Assembly: GCF_016405855.1 (NCBI RefSeq)
Contig: NZ_JAEFCA010000001.1
Span: forward strand, 570,075 to 634,074
Length of the DNA stretch: 64,000 nt
Origin: Flavobacterium sp. IB48
Lineage (GTDB): Bacteria; Bacteroidota; Bacteroidia; Flavobacteriales; Flavobacteriaceae
Direction: 5' to 3'
In this document: piece after piece, positions 37,745 through 47,700 of the stretch
Layout: every line of letters begins with the position of its first letter
How positions within the stretch are numbered: position 1 is the first letter of the stretch
Notes under the pieces: generated by a model
What the model was told of the DNA's origin: nothing
Database searches by the model: none
What the model saw: only the letters and a program-made list of their open reading frames with translations
Translations under genes and position numbers: made by a program

Positions 37745-40555
37745 ATGAAAAATTTTTATCTATTAACAGCATTCTTTTTATTCGCCTTTACAGGTTTTGC
37801 ACAGAAAGCGATTATATCTGGAAAGATATTAGACGCCGATGACAAACTACCTCTTCCTGGAGCTATGGTTCAAATTGTAGGCGAGAAAAAATACACCGTT
37901 TCTGATTATAACGGTCGTTTCGAGTTATTAAATATTAACGAAGGAACTTACAAAGTTGAAGTAAAATATATTGGATATGCTACTTTAACTCAAGAAATAA
38001 AAGTAGAGCAAGGAAAAAACAATGTAATTGACTTTGCTCTTAAAGCTTCTGAAAATGAATTGAAAGAAGTTGTTGTTGGAGACATCTTAAAAGGTCAAGC
38101 AAAAGCGCTGAACCAACAAAAGAACAACAAAAACATCGGAAACGTAATTTCTTCAGATCAAATGGGTCGTTTTCCTGATGCTAACGTTGGAGACGCTTTA
38201 AAACGTGTTCCTGGTATCACAATGCAAAATGACCAAGGTGAAGCGCGTAACATTATTATTAGAGGTTTAGCTCCATCTTTGAACTCCGTTACTTTAAATG
38301 GTGATAGAATTCCATCTGCAGAAGGAGATAACAGAAACGTACAAATGGACTTAATTCCGTCTGATATGATTTCTACTATTGAAGTAAACAAAACGCTTAC
38401 ATCAGATATGGATGCCGATGCAATTGGAGGTTCTGTAAACTTAATTACAAGAGCAACTCCAAACGGAGAAAGAATTTCTGCAACTCTTGCTGGAGGATAT
38501 TTGCCAATTCGTGACCACGCTTCTTACACTGCTGGTTTTGTTTACGGTAACCGTTTTGCTAATGATAAACTTGGAGTAGTTTTTAGCGGATCTTACAACA
38601 ATGTAGATTACGGTTCTGATAACATCGAAAACGAGTGGGTAAAAGATGATTTTGGAAATCAATATTTACAAGCTTCAGAAATTAGAAAATATGATGTACA
38701 ACGTATCCGTCGTAGTGCTTCTGTTGCTTTAGATTATAAATTCAACGATAACAATACGATTTTTGCTAATGCAATTTACAACTGGAGAGATGATAGAGAA
38801 AACCGTTTTAGAACTACTTACGACGATATTGAGCCACTTTATAATGGTGAAGAAATTGTTGGTTTTGAAGGTCGTGTAAAACGTCAGACAAAAGGAGGTT
38901 TAGACAACAGCAGAAATAAAAACAGAAGGTTAGAAGACCAAAGAGTACAAAATTATTCTATTCGTGGAGAGCACTTAATCAACTCAACTTTAGATTTAGA
39001 TTGGTCTGCTAACTATGCAAAAGCAAGAGAATACCGTCCGGGTGAGCGTTATATCGAATACCGTCAGAAAGGTTTAGAAATGTTTGAAGATTTATCTGAT
39101 ATCAGATTTCCTTTAATAACAACAGTTGGAGAATCTGTTGACGAATTTAAATTTGATTCTGTTACTGAAAACACAGACGAAACAAGCGAAAGCGAATTTG
39201 GCGCAAAAGTAAATATCCGTTTCCCTTTCTCTGTAATTGCTGGAGAAAAAGGAAGATTGAGAACTGGTCTTAGACTTCGTTTAAAAGAAAAAGAAAGAAA
39301 CAATATGTTCTATTCTTATACTCCACTTAATGATGATATGGAATTATTATCACAAGTTCCAACAAGTTATTATGACGGAAAAGATTTTAATCCAGGAAGC
39401 AAATATGTACCAGGAACTTTTGCTTCAGCTTCTTTCTTAGGAAGTTTAGATTTGAATAATGCTTCTCTATTCGAAAAAGAAGCAGATCCAGCAGAATATT
39501 TAGCTGTAAACTATAATGCTAAAGAAAGAATTACTGCTGCTTACGTAAGATGGGATCAGGATTTTAACGATAAACTTTCTATGGTTTTAGGTTTCCGTAT
39601 GGAAAACACGCACATTGACTACATAGGAAACCGTGTATTAGACGAGGAAGAATTAGAAAGCAAAATCAACAATACAAACTCTTACACTAATTTATTGCCA
39701 AGTATTTCATTCCAATACAATGCAACAAAAGATTTAGTTTTAAGAGCAGCTGCTACAACAGCTTTAGCTAGACCTAACTATTACGCATTAGCTCCTTATG
39801 TAAACAATATCGCTGCAGATAAAGAAATTACAGCTGGAAATCCAGATCTTAAAGCTACATACTCATACAATTATGATTTCATGGCAGAGAACTATTTCAA
39901 ATCTGTTGGTTTAATTTCTGGAGGCGTTTTCTACAAAAGATTAAATGATTTCATTTACAACTACAGCGACAATCAATATACTGATGCGAAATTTGCCGCA
40001 GATTTCCCTAATCAAGTAAACCCAATTCCTGCGGGAGAAAACTGGTCGTTCTTACAATCAAGAAATGGAAAAAATGTTGATGTTTACGGATTTGAAGTTG
40101 CGTTCCAACGCCAATTGGATTTCTTGCCTGGTAAATTCTTAAAAGGTTTTGCAATCTACTTAAACTATACTTATACACAATCTAAAGCAAAAGGTATTGC
40201 TGATGAGGATGGAAACGAAAGAAACGACATCAGTCTTCCTGGAACAACACCTCACATGTTTAACGGATCTTTATCTTGGGAAAACAAACGTTTCTCTGCA
40301 AGAATCTCAACCAACTTTACATCTGATTATTTAGATGAATTAGGTTCTGAGTCTTACAAAGACAGTTACTATGACAAACAGTTTTTCTTAGATGCAAATG
40401 CTGCTTATAAAATCACTCCAAAATTGCGCTTTTTTGCAGAAGCTAATAACTTAACAAACCAACCGTTACGTTACTACCAAGGAGTTGCTGCACATACAAA
40501 ACAAGCAGAATACTACCAGCCACGTTACAATTTCGGATTGAAATTAGACTTGTAA
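37745..40555 (+). CDS. TonB-dependent outer-membrane receptor
   Basis: A 936-residue exported protein: signal peptide MKNFYLLTAFFLFAFTGFAQ. A CarboxypepD_reg-like domain (about 22-110) comes first, then a plug domain (about 120-240) including GRFPDANVGDALKRVPGITMQND and IIIRGLAP. The 22-strand barrel fills the rest, ending RYNFGLKLDL. It imports a substrate across the outer membrane using TonB energy. The phytase lipoprotein gene directly downstream suggests phytate or its inositol-phosphate breakdown products as ligand; this is inferred from context. Confidence 0.92.
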   Translation: MKNFYLLTAFFLFAFTGFAQKAIISGKILDADDKLPLPGAMVQIVGEKKYTVSDYNGRFELLNINEGTYKVEVKYIGYATLTQEIKVEQGKNNVIDFALKASENELKEVVVGDILKGQAKALNQQKNNKNIGNVISSDQMGRFPDANVGDALKRVPGITMQNDQGEARNIIIRGLAPSLNSVTLNGDRIPSAEGDNRNVQMDLIPSDMISTIEVNKTLTSDMDADAIGGSVNLITRATPNGERISATLAGGYLPIRDHASYTAGFVYGNRFANDKLGVVFSGSYNNVDYGSDNIENEWVKDDFGNQYLQASEIRKYDVQRIRRSASVALDYKFNDNNTIFANAIYNWRDDRENRFRTTYDDIEPLYNGEEIVGFEGRVKRQTKGGLDNSRNKNRRLEDQRVQNYSIRGEHLINSTLDLDWSANYAKAREYRPGERYIEYRQKGLEMFEDLSDIRFPLITTVGESVDEFKFDSVTENTDETSESEFGAKVNIRFPFSVIAGEKGRLRTGLRLRLKEKERNNMFYSYTPLNDDMELLSQVPTSYYDGKDFNPGSKYVPGTFASASFLGSLDLNNASLFEKEADPAEYLAVNYNAKERITAAYVRWDQDFNDKLSMVLGFRMENTHIDYIGNRVLDEEELESKINNTNSYTNLLPSISFQYNATKDLVLRAAATTALARPNYYALAPYVNNIAADKEITAGNPDLKATYSYNYDFMAENYFKSVGLISGGVFYKRLNDFIYNYSDNQYTDAKFAADFPNQVNPIPAGENWSFLQSRNGKNVDVYGFEVAFQRQLDFLPGKFLKGFAIYLNYTYTQSKAKGIADEDGNERNDISLPGTTPHMFNGSLSWENKRFSARISTNFTSDYLDELGSESYKDSYYDKQFFLDANAAYKITPKLRFFAEANNLTNQPLRYYQGVAAHTKQAEYYQPRYNFGLKLDL

Positions 40556-40579
40556 TTCTGCACTTTTATAAAATTCTTA

Positions 40580-40610
40580 AATTAGACAGAGTTTAATGCT
40601 CTGTCTAATT
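40580..40610. promoter_or_regulatory. Hairpin between the TonB receptor and phytase genes
   Basis: AATTAGACAGAG (40580-40591) pairs perfectly with CTCTGTCTAATT (40599-40610) over a 7-base loop. There is no long T tract, so it may attenuate or stabilise the transcript rather than end it completely. Confidence 0.55.
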
Positions 40611-40631
40611 GCATTAAAATATACTATACAA

Positions 40632-41690
40632 ATGAAAAATAAATCTTTAGTCGCTTTTTTACTTTTAAGCTTAGCCTTTACAGCTTGCAAAAACGATAAA
40701 TTAGCGCCAGTTCAGCCAAACGCAGTAAAACCTACAATTGTTACAGAAGCACTTCCACACGACACAGATGATCCTTCAATCTGGATCAATCCAACAGATG
40801 CTTCAAAGAGTATTATTGTTGGAACAGATAAAGATACAGACGGAGGTTTGTACGCTTTTGATTTGAATGGAAAAATCCTTAAAAAATCAATTCCGCTAAA
40901 ACGTCCGAACAACGTTGATATCGCTTACGGATTAATTATTGACGGAAAAAAAGTAGATGTTGCCGTAACAACTGAACGTGAAGAAAACAAAATCAGAATT
41001 TTCAGTTTACCTGATTTAGAGCCAATTGATAACGGCGGAATTCCTGTTTTTGAAGGAGAAACACAACGCGATCCAATGGGAGTTTCATTATACACTCGCC
41101 CAAGCGATGGGAAGATTTTTGCTATTGTAGGAAGAAAAACGGGACCTTCTGGAAGTTATTTATGGCAATATGAACTTTCTGGAAATGGAAAATTTGCTGT
41201 TGCGAAAGTGGTTCGCAAATTTGGAACGTACAGCGGAAAGAAAGAAATCGAAGCTATTGCAGTAGACAACGAATTAGGTTTTGTGTACTATTGCGATGAA
41301 CAAGCTGGAATAAGAAAATACAAAGCAGATCCGGCTTTAAACGATAATAAAGAATTGGCTTTCTTTGGTCAAAAAGATTTCAAAGCAGATCATGAAGGAA
41401 TTGCTATTTACAAAAAAACAGATTCTACAGGATATATTTTAGTATCTAACCAGCAGGCAAATTCTTTTATGGTTTACCCAAGAGAAGGTGCAAACGGAAA
41501 TCCAAACAATCATCCGTTATTGGCTGAAGTTCCAACTTCTACAATTGAATGTGATGGCGCAGATGCTACTAGTGTAAATTTAGGCCCAAAATTCAAAAAC
41601 GGACTTTTCGTAGCGATGAGCAACGGAATGACTTTCCACTATTATACTTGGGATTTAATCCAAAAACGCATAGACGAAGCTAAAAAATAA
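40632..41690 (+). CDS. Beta-propeller 3-phytase, lipoprotein
   Basis: A 352-residue lipoprotein: MKNKSLVAFLLLSLAFTAC with Cys at 19. Phytase motifs: ALPHDTDDPSIWINP, VGTDKDTDGGLYAFDLNGK, RPNNVDIAYG, GKKEIEAIAVDNELGFVYYCDEQAGIRKY and FKADHEGIAIY, whose acidic residues bind Ca and phosphate in the six-bladed phytase propeller. It releases phosphate from phytate at the cell surface or periplasm. The start at 40632 is preferred because the signal peptide begins there. Confidence 0.9.
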   Translation: MKNKSLVAFLLLSLAFTACKNDKLAPVQPNAVKPTIVTEALPHDTDDPSIWINPTDASKSIIVGTDKDTDGGLYAFDLNGKILKKSIPLKRPNNVDIAYGLIIDGKKVDVAVTTEREENKIRIFSLPDLEPIDNGGIPVFEGETQRDPMGVSLYTRPSDGKIFAIVGRKTGPSGSYLWQYELSGNGKFAVAKVVRKFGTYSGKKEIEAIAVDNELGFVYYCDEQAGIRKYKADPALNDNKELAFFGQKDFKADHEGIAIYKKTDSTGYILVSNQQANSFMVYPREGANGNPNNHPLLAEVPTSTIECDGADATSVNLGPKFKNGLFVAMSNGMTFHYYTWDLIQKRIDEAKK

Positions 41691-41760
41691 AAGTTTCAAG
41701 GTTTTCAGTCGCAGTCCCGTGTTCAGTGTCTATTTTTTTTACTGCGATTGGAAACCAACT

Positions 41761-41797
41761 AAAAAAAGCTGTTCATTTCTGAACAGCTTTTTTATTT
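41761..41797. terminator. Bidirectional terminator between phytase and DUF4280 genes
   Basis: AAAAAAGCTGTTCA pairs with TGAACAGCTTTTTT over a 4-base loop and serves the convergent transcripts on both sides. Confidence 0.85.
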
Positions 41798-41823
41798 TAA
41801 ACACGTTATCTAAATAAAACATC

Positions 41824-42168
41824 TTAATAATCAAGATTGTGTTTCTCATTATACCCTTTAAACTGAACTGAAATTTTACCCCCAGTACTACATTGACAAG
41901 TAGATTTATCGGTAAGGATTTTATAATTGTTAATTGTATCTCTTTCTGCCGTATTCTCCCATTTAAGTACAGCAGGATTGCATTGGCTTCTCGTAATGCT
42001 GCAAGCACTAAAGTTAGGAATATTAGTTTCGGCTTGTTTGTCATTTTCTGTAGCAATTAATTTATTTTCTGCCATACAAAAATCCTGGCTTGTCACTTTT
42101 AGTTCGCTGGGTTTTGCTCCTTTATTGCAGATTAGAATTGCTGTTTCTGTTATTTTTTCTGACATCAT
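41824..42168 (-). CDS. DUF4280 (PAAR-like) protein
   Basis: A 114-residue protein. ILICNKGAKPSELKVTSQDFCMAENKLIATENDKQAETNIPNFSACSITRSQCNPA and STCQCSTGGKISVQFKGY are DUF4280 landmarks, with paired cysteines (Cys14, Cys31 and others) as in PAAR-like metal-binding tips. In Bacteroidota such proteins accompany VgrG genes of T6SS subtype iii and probably cap the spike. It ends the minus-strand T6SS module. An overlapping frame at 41739-42056 is not considered a gene. Confidence 0.82.
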   Translation of the reverse strand: MMSEKITETAILICNKGAKPSELKVTSQDFCMAENKLIATENDKQAETNIPNFSACSITRSQCNPAVLKWENTAERDTINNYKILTDKSTCQCSTGGKISVQFKGYNEKHNLDY

Positions 42169-42193
42169 ATTACATGTTTAATTCTCATAAGCT

Positions 42194-42940
42194 TTACTTT
42201 TTCTCAAATTCATAATAACCAACCTGATACTCATAATTATTTTGAAATGCATTTATGATATAAAAATATTCATCTTCAATATTCTCTCTTTTAATTAAAC
42301 TAATAAGAAAAGAATCATTCTGTTTTTTAGTATACAATATTTTATAATTTTCGATCTTCATTTTCATTTTTATAAACTCCTTTATTCTTTGATCATTATC
42401 TCGAAGTTTAGTCTTAAAATTTAGCAGATTAGAACTTCCATTTCCTATTTCTTCAATATAGCTATCAATCAAACTAGAATACTTTTCATTCAATTTATCT
42501 TGAGACAAATCTCCATTACTTTTAATAAGCTTGATAATCTTATCCGATTTCTTAGAAATATAATAATTTCCTAAACTGAGATTGAGTTTAATATTTTTAC
42601 TATCACAATCACCAGACTGCTGAAATTCTTTAACAAACAAACTGATATGTTTTCGATCAATCATTTTAAACATTCCAATAGAAGATGGAAAGCAATCATT
42701 GCCACATTTCGCAGAATAACTGCAGACAAATGAATTGTCCTTTTTAAATATTATTTTCATTCCATATATTGAATAATATTTGTCGGTTTTATCATTCCAA
42801 TGTAAAGTAAATTCTCCTGTATTGGTTGTATCTTGACCGATAATTTCACTGATATTCCAATGCTCATTAAGCAGATTTTGTGAATAAATATTGGAAGAAA
42901 ATATTATGATCAATACCTGTAGTAATGCCTGTTTTTTCAT
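42194..42940 (-). CDS. Secreted hypothetical protein of the T6SS module
   Basis: A 248-residue protein with signal peptide MKKQALLQVLIIIFSSNIYS and no lipobox. Its N-terminal half is beta-rich (HWNISEIIGQDTTNTGEFTLHWNDKTDKYYSIYGMKIIFKKDNSFVCSYSAKCGND) and includes three to four cysteines; the C-terminal half is charged and helical. I do not recognise the family. It lies between a lipoprotein (26-bp gap) and the DUF4280 gene on the same strand, so an immunity or accessory role is possible but unproven. Confidence 0.65.
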   Translation of the reverse strand: MKKQALLQVLIIIFSSNIYSQNLLNEHWNISEIIGQDTTNTGEFTLHWNDKTDKYYSIYGMKIIFKKDNSFVCSYSAKCGNDCFPSSIGMFKMIDRKHISLFVKEFQQSGDCDSKNIKLNLSLGNYYISKKSDKIIKLIKSNGDLSQDKLNEKYSSLIDSYIEEIGNGSSNLLNFKTKLRDNDQRIKEFIKMKMKIENYKILYTKKQNDSFLISLIKRENIEDEYFYIINAFQNNYEYQVGYYEFEKK

Positions 42941-42966
42941 CTTTAATTTTTTTATATAGAATCAAA

Positions 42967-43854
42967 TCACTTTTCCTTTCGCCCAGGAAATATATCATCC
43001 CAAAAACCTTTGTTTTTGTTTTCCTCATAGTTTTTATGCCATTCTTCTTCAAAAATTTCCCATTCTTTTTTGGTGTAGTCTTTGCCTTTGTAGGTTTTGT
43101 AATAAGAATTATCTTCCTTCTCTTTCTTTTTGTTTTCAGCTTGTGCATCATAAAGTATTTCTACCGATTCACTATCTCTCCCATTAATACAAATCACTTT
43201 TCTAATTTCGCCTGTAGTACCGTCTAACTGAATAATAATTTTAGCACCAAATTTCTCTCCATATTTTCCTCTATAATTAATATTATAAAAACCTTGTTTA
43301 CTTTTTTCATCTAAAAATCTATCTATATTAGTGTAAAAAGAAAATAAGTCTATTTTATTCTCTTGGCAGTATTTTATAACATCTTGCGGAGTGATTTTGA
43401 AATGTAAATCGGTATCCTCCTCTGAAATTAATTTTCCAATCACATCAAACTCATATTTTATACCCACTACTTCACCATCATTCCTAAAATTTACCCATTT
43501 TTTATAAATAACACCTTTGGGATTATATTCTTTATAAATTGTAAAAACAGAGTTTTTATAGGTGGTGTTGCTGAAATATCCACTTCCTTCATCCCCAAAT
43601 ATTTCAACATCTGCTCCATTTTTATCGGTATATACTAAATTATGATTACTATTTTTATGTTCATCAAAATATTTAATATCAAAATATTCTGTTTTTGAAC
43701 CTATGAGTTTTTTATAATCATATTCGTTTTCCATGGTGGTATGTTTTACGGGTTGTGGTTTATCTGCTGTTATTGTTTGTTTAATTTTCTTCTTTTCCTG
43801 CGGATTGCAAGAAGTGATAAGAAGAATGAAGCTTATGTAAAGTATTGTTTTCAT
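42967..43854 (-). CDS. Lipoprotein paralogue B of the T6SS module
   Basis: A 295-residue lipoprotein: MKTILYISFILLITSC with the lipobox Cys at 16. It aligns along its full length with the neighbouring lipoprotein A (roughly 70% by eye), sharing MENEYDYKKLIG, TEYFDIKYFDEHK, HFKITPQD, IDGTTGEIRK-like and KEWEIFEEEWHKNYE. No known domain is recognised. Tandem duplication directly behind an effector gene is typical of immunity proteins; an envelope-located inhibitor of the metzincin domain is a reasonable hypothesis. Confidence 0.72.
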   Translation of the reverse strand: MKTILYISFILLITSCNPQEKKKIKQTITADKPQPVKHTTMENEYDYKKLIGSKTEYFDIKYFDEHKNSNHNLVYTDKNGADVEIFGDEGSGYFSNTTYKNSVFTIYKEYNPKGVIYKKWVNFRNDGEVVGIKYEFDVIGKLISEEDTDLHFKITPQDVIKYCQENKIDLFSFYTNIDRFLDEKSKQGFYNINYRGKYGEKFGAKIIIQLDGTTGEIRKVICINGRDSESVEILYDAQAENKKKEKEDNSYYKTYKGKDYTKKEWEIFEEEWHKNYEENKNKGFWDDIFPGRKEK

Positions 43855-43904
43855 AATCTAAATAATACCAGAATTAATATTTTAAAACCATTCAACAATA
43901 ATCA

Positions 43905-44783
43905 CTATTTCTTTCGTTGAGGAAATATATCATCCCAAAAACCTTTGTTTTTGTTCTGCTCATAGTTTTTATGCCACTCTTCTTCAAAAATTTCCCATTC
44001 TTTTTTGGTATACTTTTTTCCTTTGTAGGTTTTGTAATAAGCATTATCTTCTGCCTCTTTTTTTTGCTTTTCAGCTATCGCATCATAAAGTGTTTCTACC
44101 GAATCATTATGTTTCCCATTGATGCAGACCACTCTTCTAATTTCTCCTGTAGTTCCATCTATCTGAATAATGATTCTATCACCTTGTTTTTCCTCATATT
44201 TCCCCCTGTAATTAATATTATAAAAACTTTTATTTTCCTCTACAAACCTTTCAATATAACTATAGTTAGAAAATAAATCTATATTCTTCTCTTCGCAGTA
44301 TTTTATGATATCTTGCGGAGTGATTTTAAAATGTATATCGGTATCTATCTCAGAAATTAATTTCCCTGATTCGTCAAATTCATATTTTTTTCCTACTGCT
44401 GAGCCCCTATTCCTAAAATATACCCATTTTCTATAAATAACACCTTTATTATTATATTGTTTGTAGATTGTAAACATAGATTTATTGGGTGTTTTATTGC
44501 TTACATATCCACTTTCTACGTCTCCAAACATGTTAACATGTGTTCCACTTTTATCTGTATAAATTAAATTTTCTTCTTGGTCTTTATGCTCATCAAAATA
44601 TTTAATATCAAAATATTCTGTCTTTGCCCCTATGAGTTTTTTATAATCATATTCATTTTCCATGGCGGTATGTTTTACAGGTTGTGGTTTCTTTACTGTT
44701 ATTGTCTGATCAATCTTCTTCTTTTCCTGCGGGTTGCAAGAAGTGATAAGAAGAATGAAGCTTATATATATTATTGTTTTCAT
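43905..44783 (-). CDS. Lipoprotein paralogue A, adjacent to the VgrG-metzincin gene
   Basis: A 292-residue lipoprotein: MKTIIYISFILLITSC with Cys16. Only 3 bp separate it from the VgrG stop, so it is almost certainly co-transcribed and perhaps co-translated. It is the full-length paralogue of the gene at 42967-43854; differences concentrate in residues about 70-125 and 175-200. No recognised domain. Best candidate for the cognate immunity protein of the C-terminal protease. Confidence 0.72.
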   Translation of the reverse strand: MKTIIYISFILLITSCNPQEKKKIDQTITVKKPQPVKHTAMENEYDYKKLIGAKTEYFDIKYFDEHKDQEENLIYTDKSGTHVNMFGDVESGYVSNKTPNKSMFTIYKQYNNKGVIYRKWVYFRNRGSAVGKKYEFDESGKLISEIDTDIHFKITPQDIIKYCEEKNIDLFSNYSYIERFVEENKSFYNINYRGKYEEKQGDRIIIQIDGTTGEIRRVVCINGKHNDSVETLYDAIAEKQKKEAEDNAYYKTYKGKKYTKKEWEIFEEEWHKNYEQNKNKGFWDDIFPQRKK

Positions 44784-44786
44784 ATC

Positions 44787-47700
44787 TTATTCTTTTTCTA
44801 CTGCTCTTTTTTGTAAAATTTTCCATTGCCAGTGGTACGTACTAATTACCGGTATTCCTATATTATCTGAATAATCCATAATGTTATCTGTCTTTTTATA
44901 TTCAAATGTAAACTCGCCATCATTGTCAAAACTATGATGCAACCCCATCGAATGAAAAACTTCATGTGCAATGGTACTGTCATTAAAGCCTAAAGTGTAA
45001 ACTAAGATAGTTTTAAGGTCAGGATCATTCATAGTTCTTCCAATACCAAAAACTGACCCGACTAAATCACCTTTGCTATCTAAATGGCCATTGTTTTCGT
45101 CAATAAAATATACTTTATAAAATTTTTCATAAACGTTGCCATATTGCTTGTACAATTCTTCATTCAAAAACTTATAAATTTTATCATCAGTTCCATCATA
45201 AATCCACTTGTTAGCACCGCTATAAGGACCATTAACAGGGGTTACTATCGCATTAAAATTAGTTTTCCGGTTATGTCGTTGTTTTGTTACAGGATCAATA
45301 TCTGTATTAAATTTTAATGTCAATGTCTTTGCAAAATAAGGCGTTACCAATGCCTGCTTCATATATTTTTTTAACTCTGTTGCCCTTCCAGTTGGCTCTC
45401 CTTTTATTAATCCATTTCCAATATCTGTCCATACTTGGATAAAAACTACGTTAGCTTTATATCGATCTTTGTTTTTAGCGACTTTAAGTTTTCCTGCTAA
45501 CGAAAGCTCTTCTTTTTCTTCTGCATTTTTATAAGCTGTAATTACTTTAATAGGCTGGTCATTTGAGAATTCTTTTAAGCAGACTATTGTCATTTCCAGT
45601 TCGTGATTGCCAATTTCTAAAGGGAATGGTTTGTGTGTAATTTTAAATAATTTATCATCGTACTCTAGATATAATTTTTCTGGTTTCTTCTGAATATTTA
45701 TAATTACTCTTAAGGTTGCAGCGGTATTAGAATAAGATGTTTTTACTTCTGTCCGCTTAATTTTGCCATCAGATTGTTTAACATTTTTCAAAATTGTTTG
45801 AGGATAAAGAGACAGCCATGGCACACAGTAATTTAGTTTCGTTTTCTTACCGTTTTTATCTTTGCTTGTAAATACATGCGGATCAAATAAAGACATCAGT
45901 TTAATAAATTCATTTTTATCTTTTGCCATAACTGCACCCGGTTGTGATGCATAAATAGATCCGTATTTTCCCATAATTTGTCCGTAATAAACATCTCCGG
46001 GAATCGCAGTGTCCCCGGTTCGTATCCAGTCAAACCCGTAACCATTGCCATCCCAGTCATTTTTTGGTCTAAAATGGACTAGGCATCTTTCATCAATATA
46101 AACCGGAACATACTTATATTTTACTGGTTTATTAGTATGGTTATTTCCTTTCTTGCCATGAAGATCAACAACACCTTTACTATTAACAACAGTATTTTCA
46201 TCTGAATGCATCAACAATTTTTGCGAACCTGCTACATGAGTCTGCTTGGCTTCAATTTTTATCTCATTTTCGGCGTTAATAAAAGTTTTGCCCGCCTGAG
46301 TAAAGTAATAATCGGATATGAGCTGCTGCAGATGCGGCGTTTTTACCAGCATCTCTTTAAAAATGTTAAACTTCGCAATATCACCGACATCAAAAGTCAT
46401 ATTATTTCCGACTTTAATATTTAAATGCTGTCCAACATTTATAAGTAAGTCTTGAGGAATATTGAGTACTGCATTCCCTTTACCATCAAAAGATAAAAAA
46501 TTGCCATCTGGCGTGCTTTGTTTCCAGCTTCCTTCTGCATCGTTACTAATGTTTTCTATTCCGCTTTTTGTTCTTATTGCCTTAATATCATTATTTTCAG
46601 TGACATACCCGCTTTTTTCTTTTCGGCTGGTCATAGTTCCCACTACAATTGGCAGTTCGGCATTATTGCCTTGAAAATCTACAAACACCGTATCGCCAAT
46701 TTCTGGCAGCATATGACTACCTCTTCCGTTTCCTCCGTATTCTTGTACTAATGGTATATAGGGCGTGGTTTCGCCTTTTATTTTCTGCCACGGCATTTGT
46801 ACTTTTACAGCACTAAGTCCGTCAGGATCTGCGTTAGCAACAACCACCGCAGTCTGACTGTTGCAATAAGGCACTAAATCAGGATTTGTTTTGGGCGAAA
46901 ATACAGAGTCGCTGGTATTTACCGCTTTAAAATGATTCTCGTAACCGCCGCCGTCATCGCAGGTATGCACAATTTCGGTTACGCGATAGGTGCTTTCCTG
47001 CTGTATATCAACACCGCTGATTTTTACGGTGTTTCCTACCGTAACGCCAGGAACCTCGCTTGAAGCTGTTACTTCCATTAAACTGCTTAAAACAGCACGC
47101 ATTTTATTTTGGGCATATACTGTCCCTGTGCTGCTTCCATACCCGTCAACGGCATTCTGATTGAGCTGCATTACCGTTTTTTTACTGTAAACAGCGTTAG
47201 ACTTATTGATGAAGTTCTGATGAAAACCTCCCAGCTCTTTTCGATGGTCTAAGGTATCATTTGTGCTGTAACTGCCTTCACGATTGTCGTTTTCTATAAC
47301 AGTAAAAGAAGTTGGCATAAGTTTAATGCTATACCTAAACTCCTGCATGTTTACGCCATAAATCAGGTGTGGCTGGATGACCCCTGCAGAATCTCCAAAA
47401 ATTAAGACTCTGCCGTTATCATAAAAATATTGCCCGTAGCGCATTGCCAGACGGTTTAAAAAAGCAAAACAGCTTTCGTTATATTGTACTGTATACGGGA
47501 TAATTGCATCGTAAAAAGGTCTTATCTGCATATCGATATTGTAGCCAGTTTTTACTCTGCTTACAATATCACTCAGCCTCATTCCCGCAAAGGAGTTTGA
47601 TTCTGGCGTATTTTCCAGTAGAAAAGAAGTACTGTAGCCTTCTATCAAAAAGCTCTCTTCGATATCGTCAATACAAGATTTTTTCATGCTAACGCCTGCA

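Noticed and set aside
41739..42056. 105-codon minus-strand frame overlapping the DUF4280 gene
   Set aside because: The other frame has the conserved DUF4280 cysteines; this one starts inside it and runs through the terminator.
42925..43227. 100-codon plus-strand frame antisense to a lipoprotein gene, and a similar one at 43917-44276
   Set aside because: Both are phenylalanine-rich mirror frames of the Lys/Glu-rich C-termini of the paralogous lipoproteins; their similarity reflects the paralogy.
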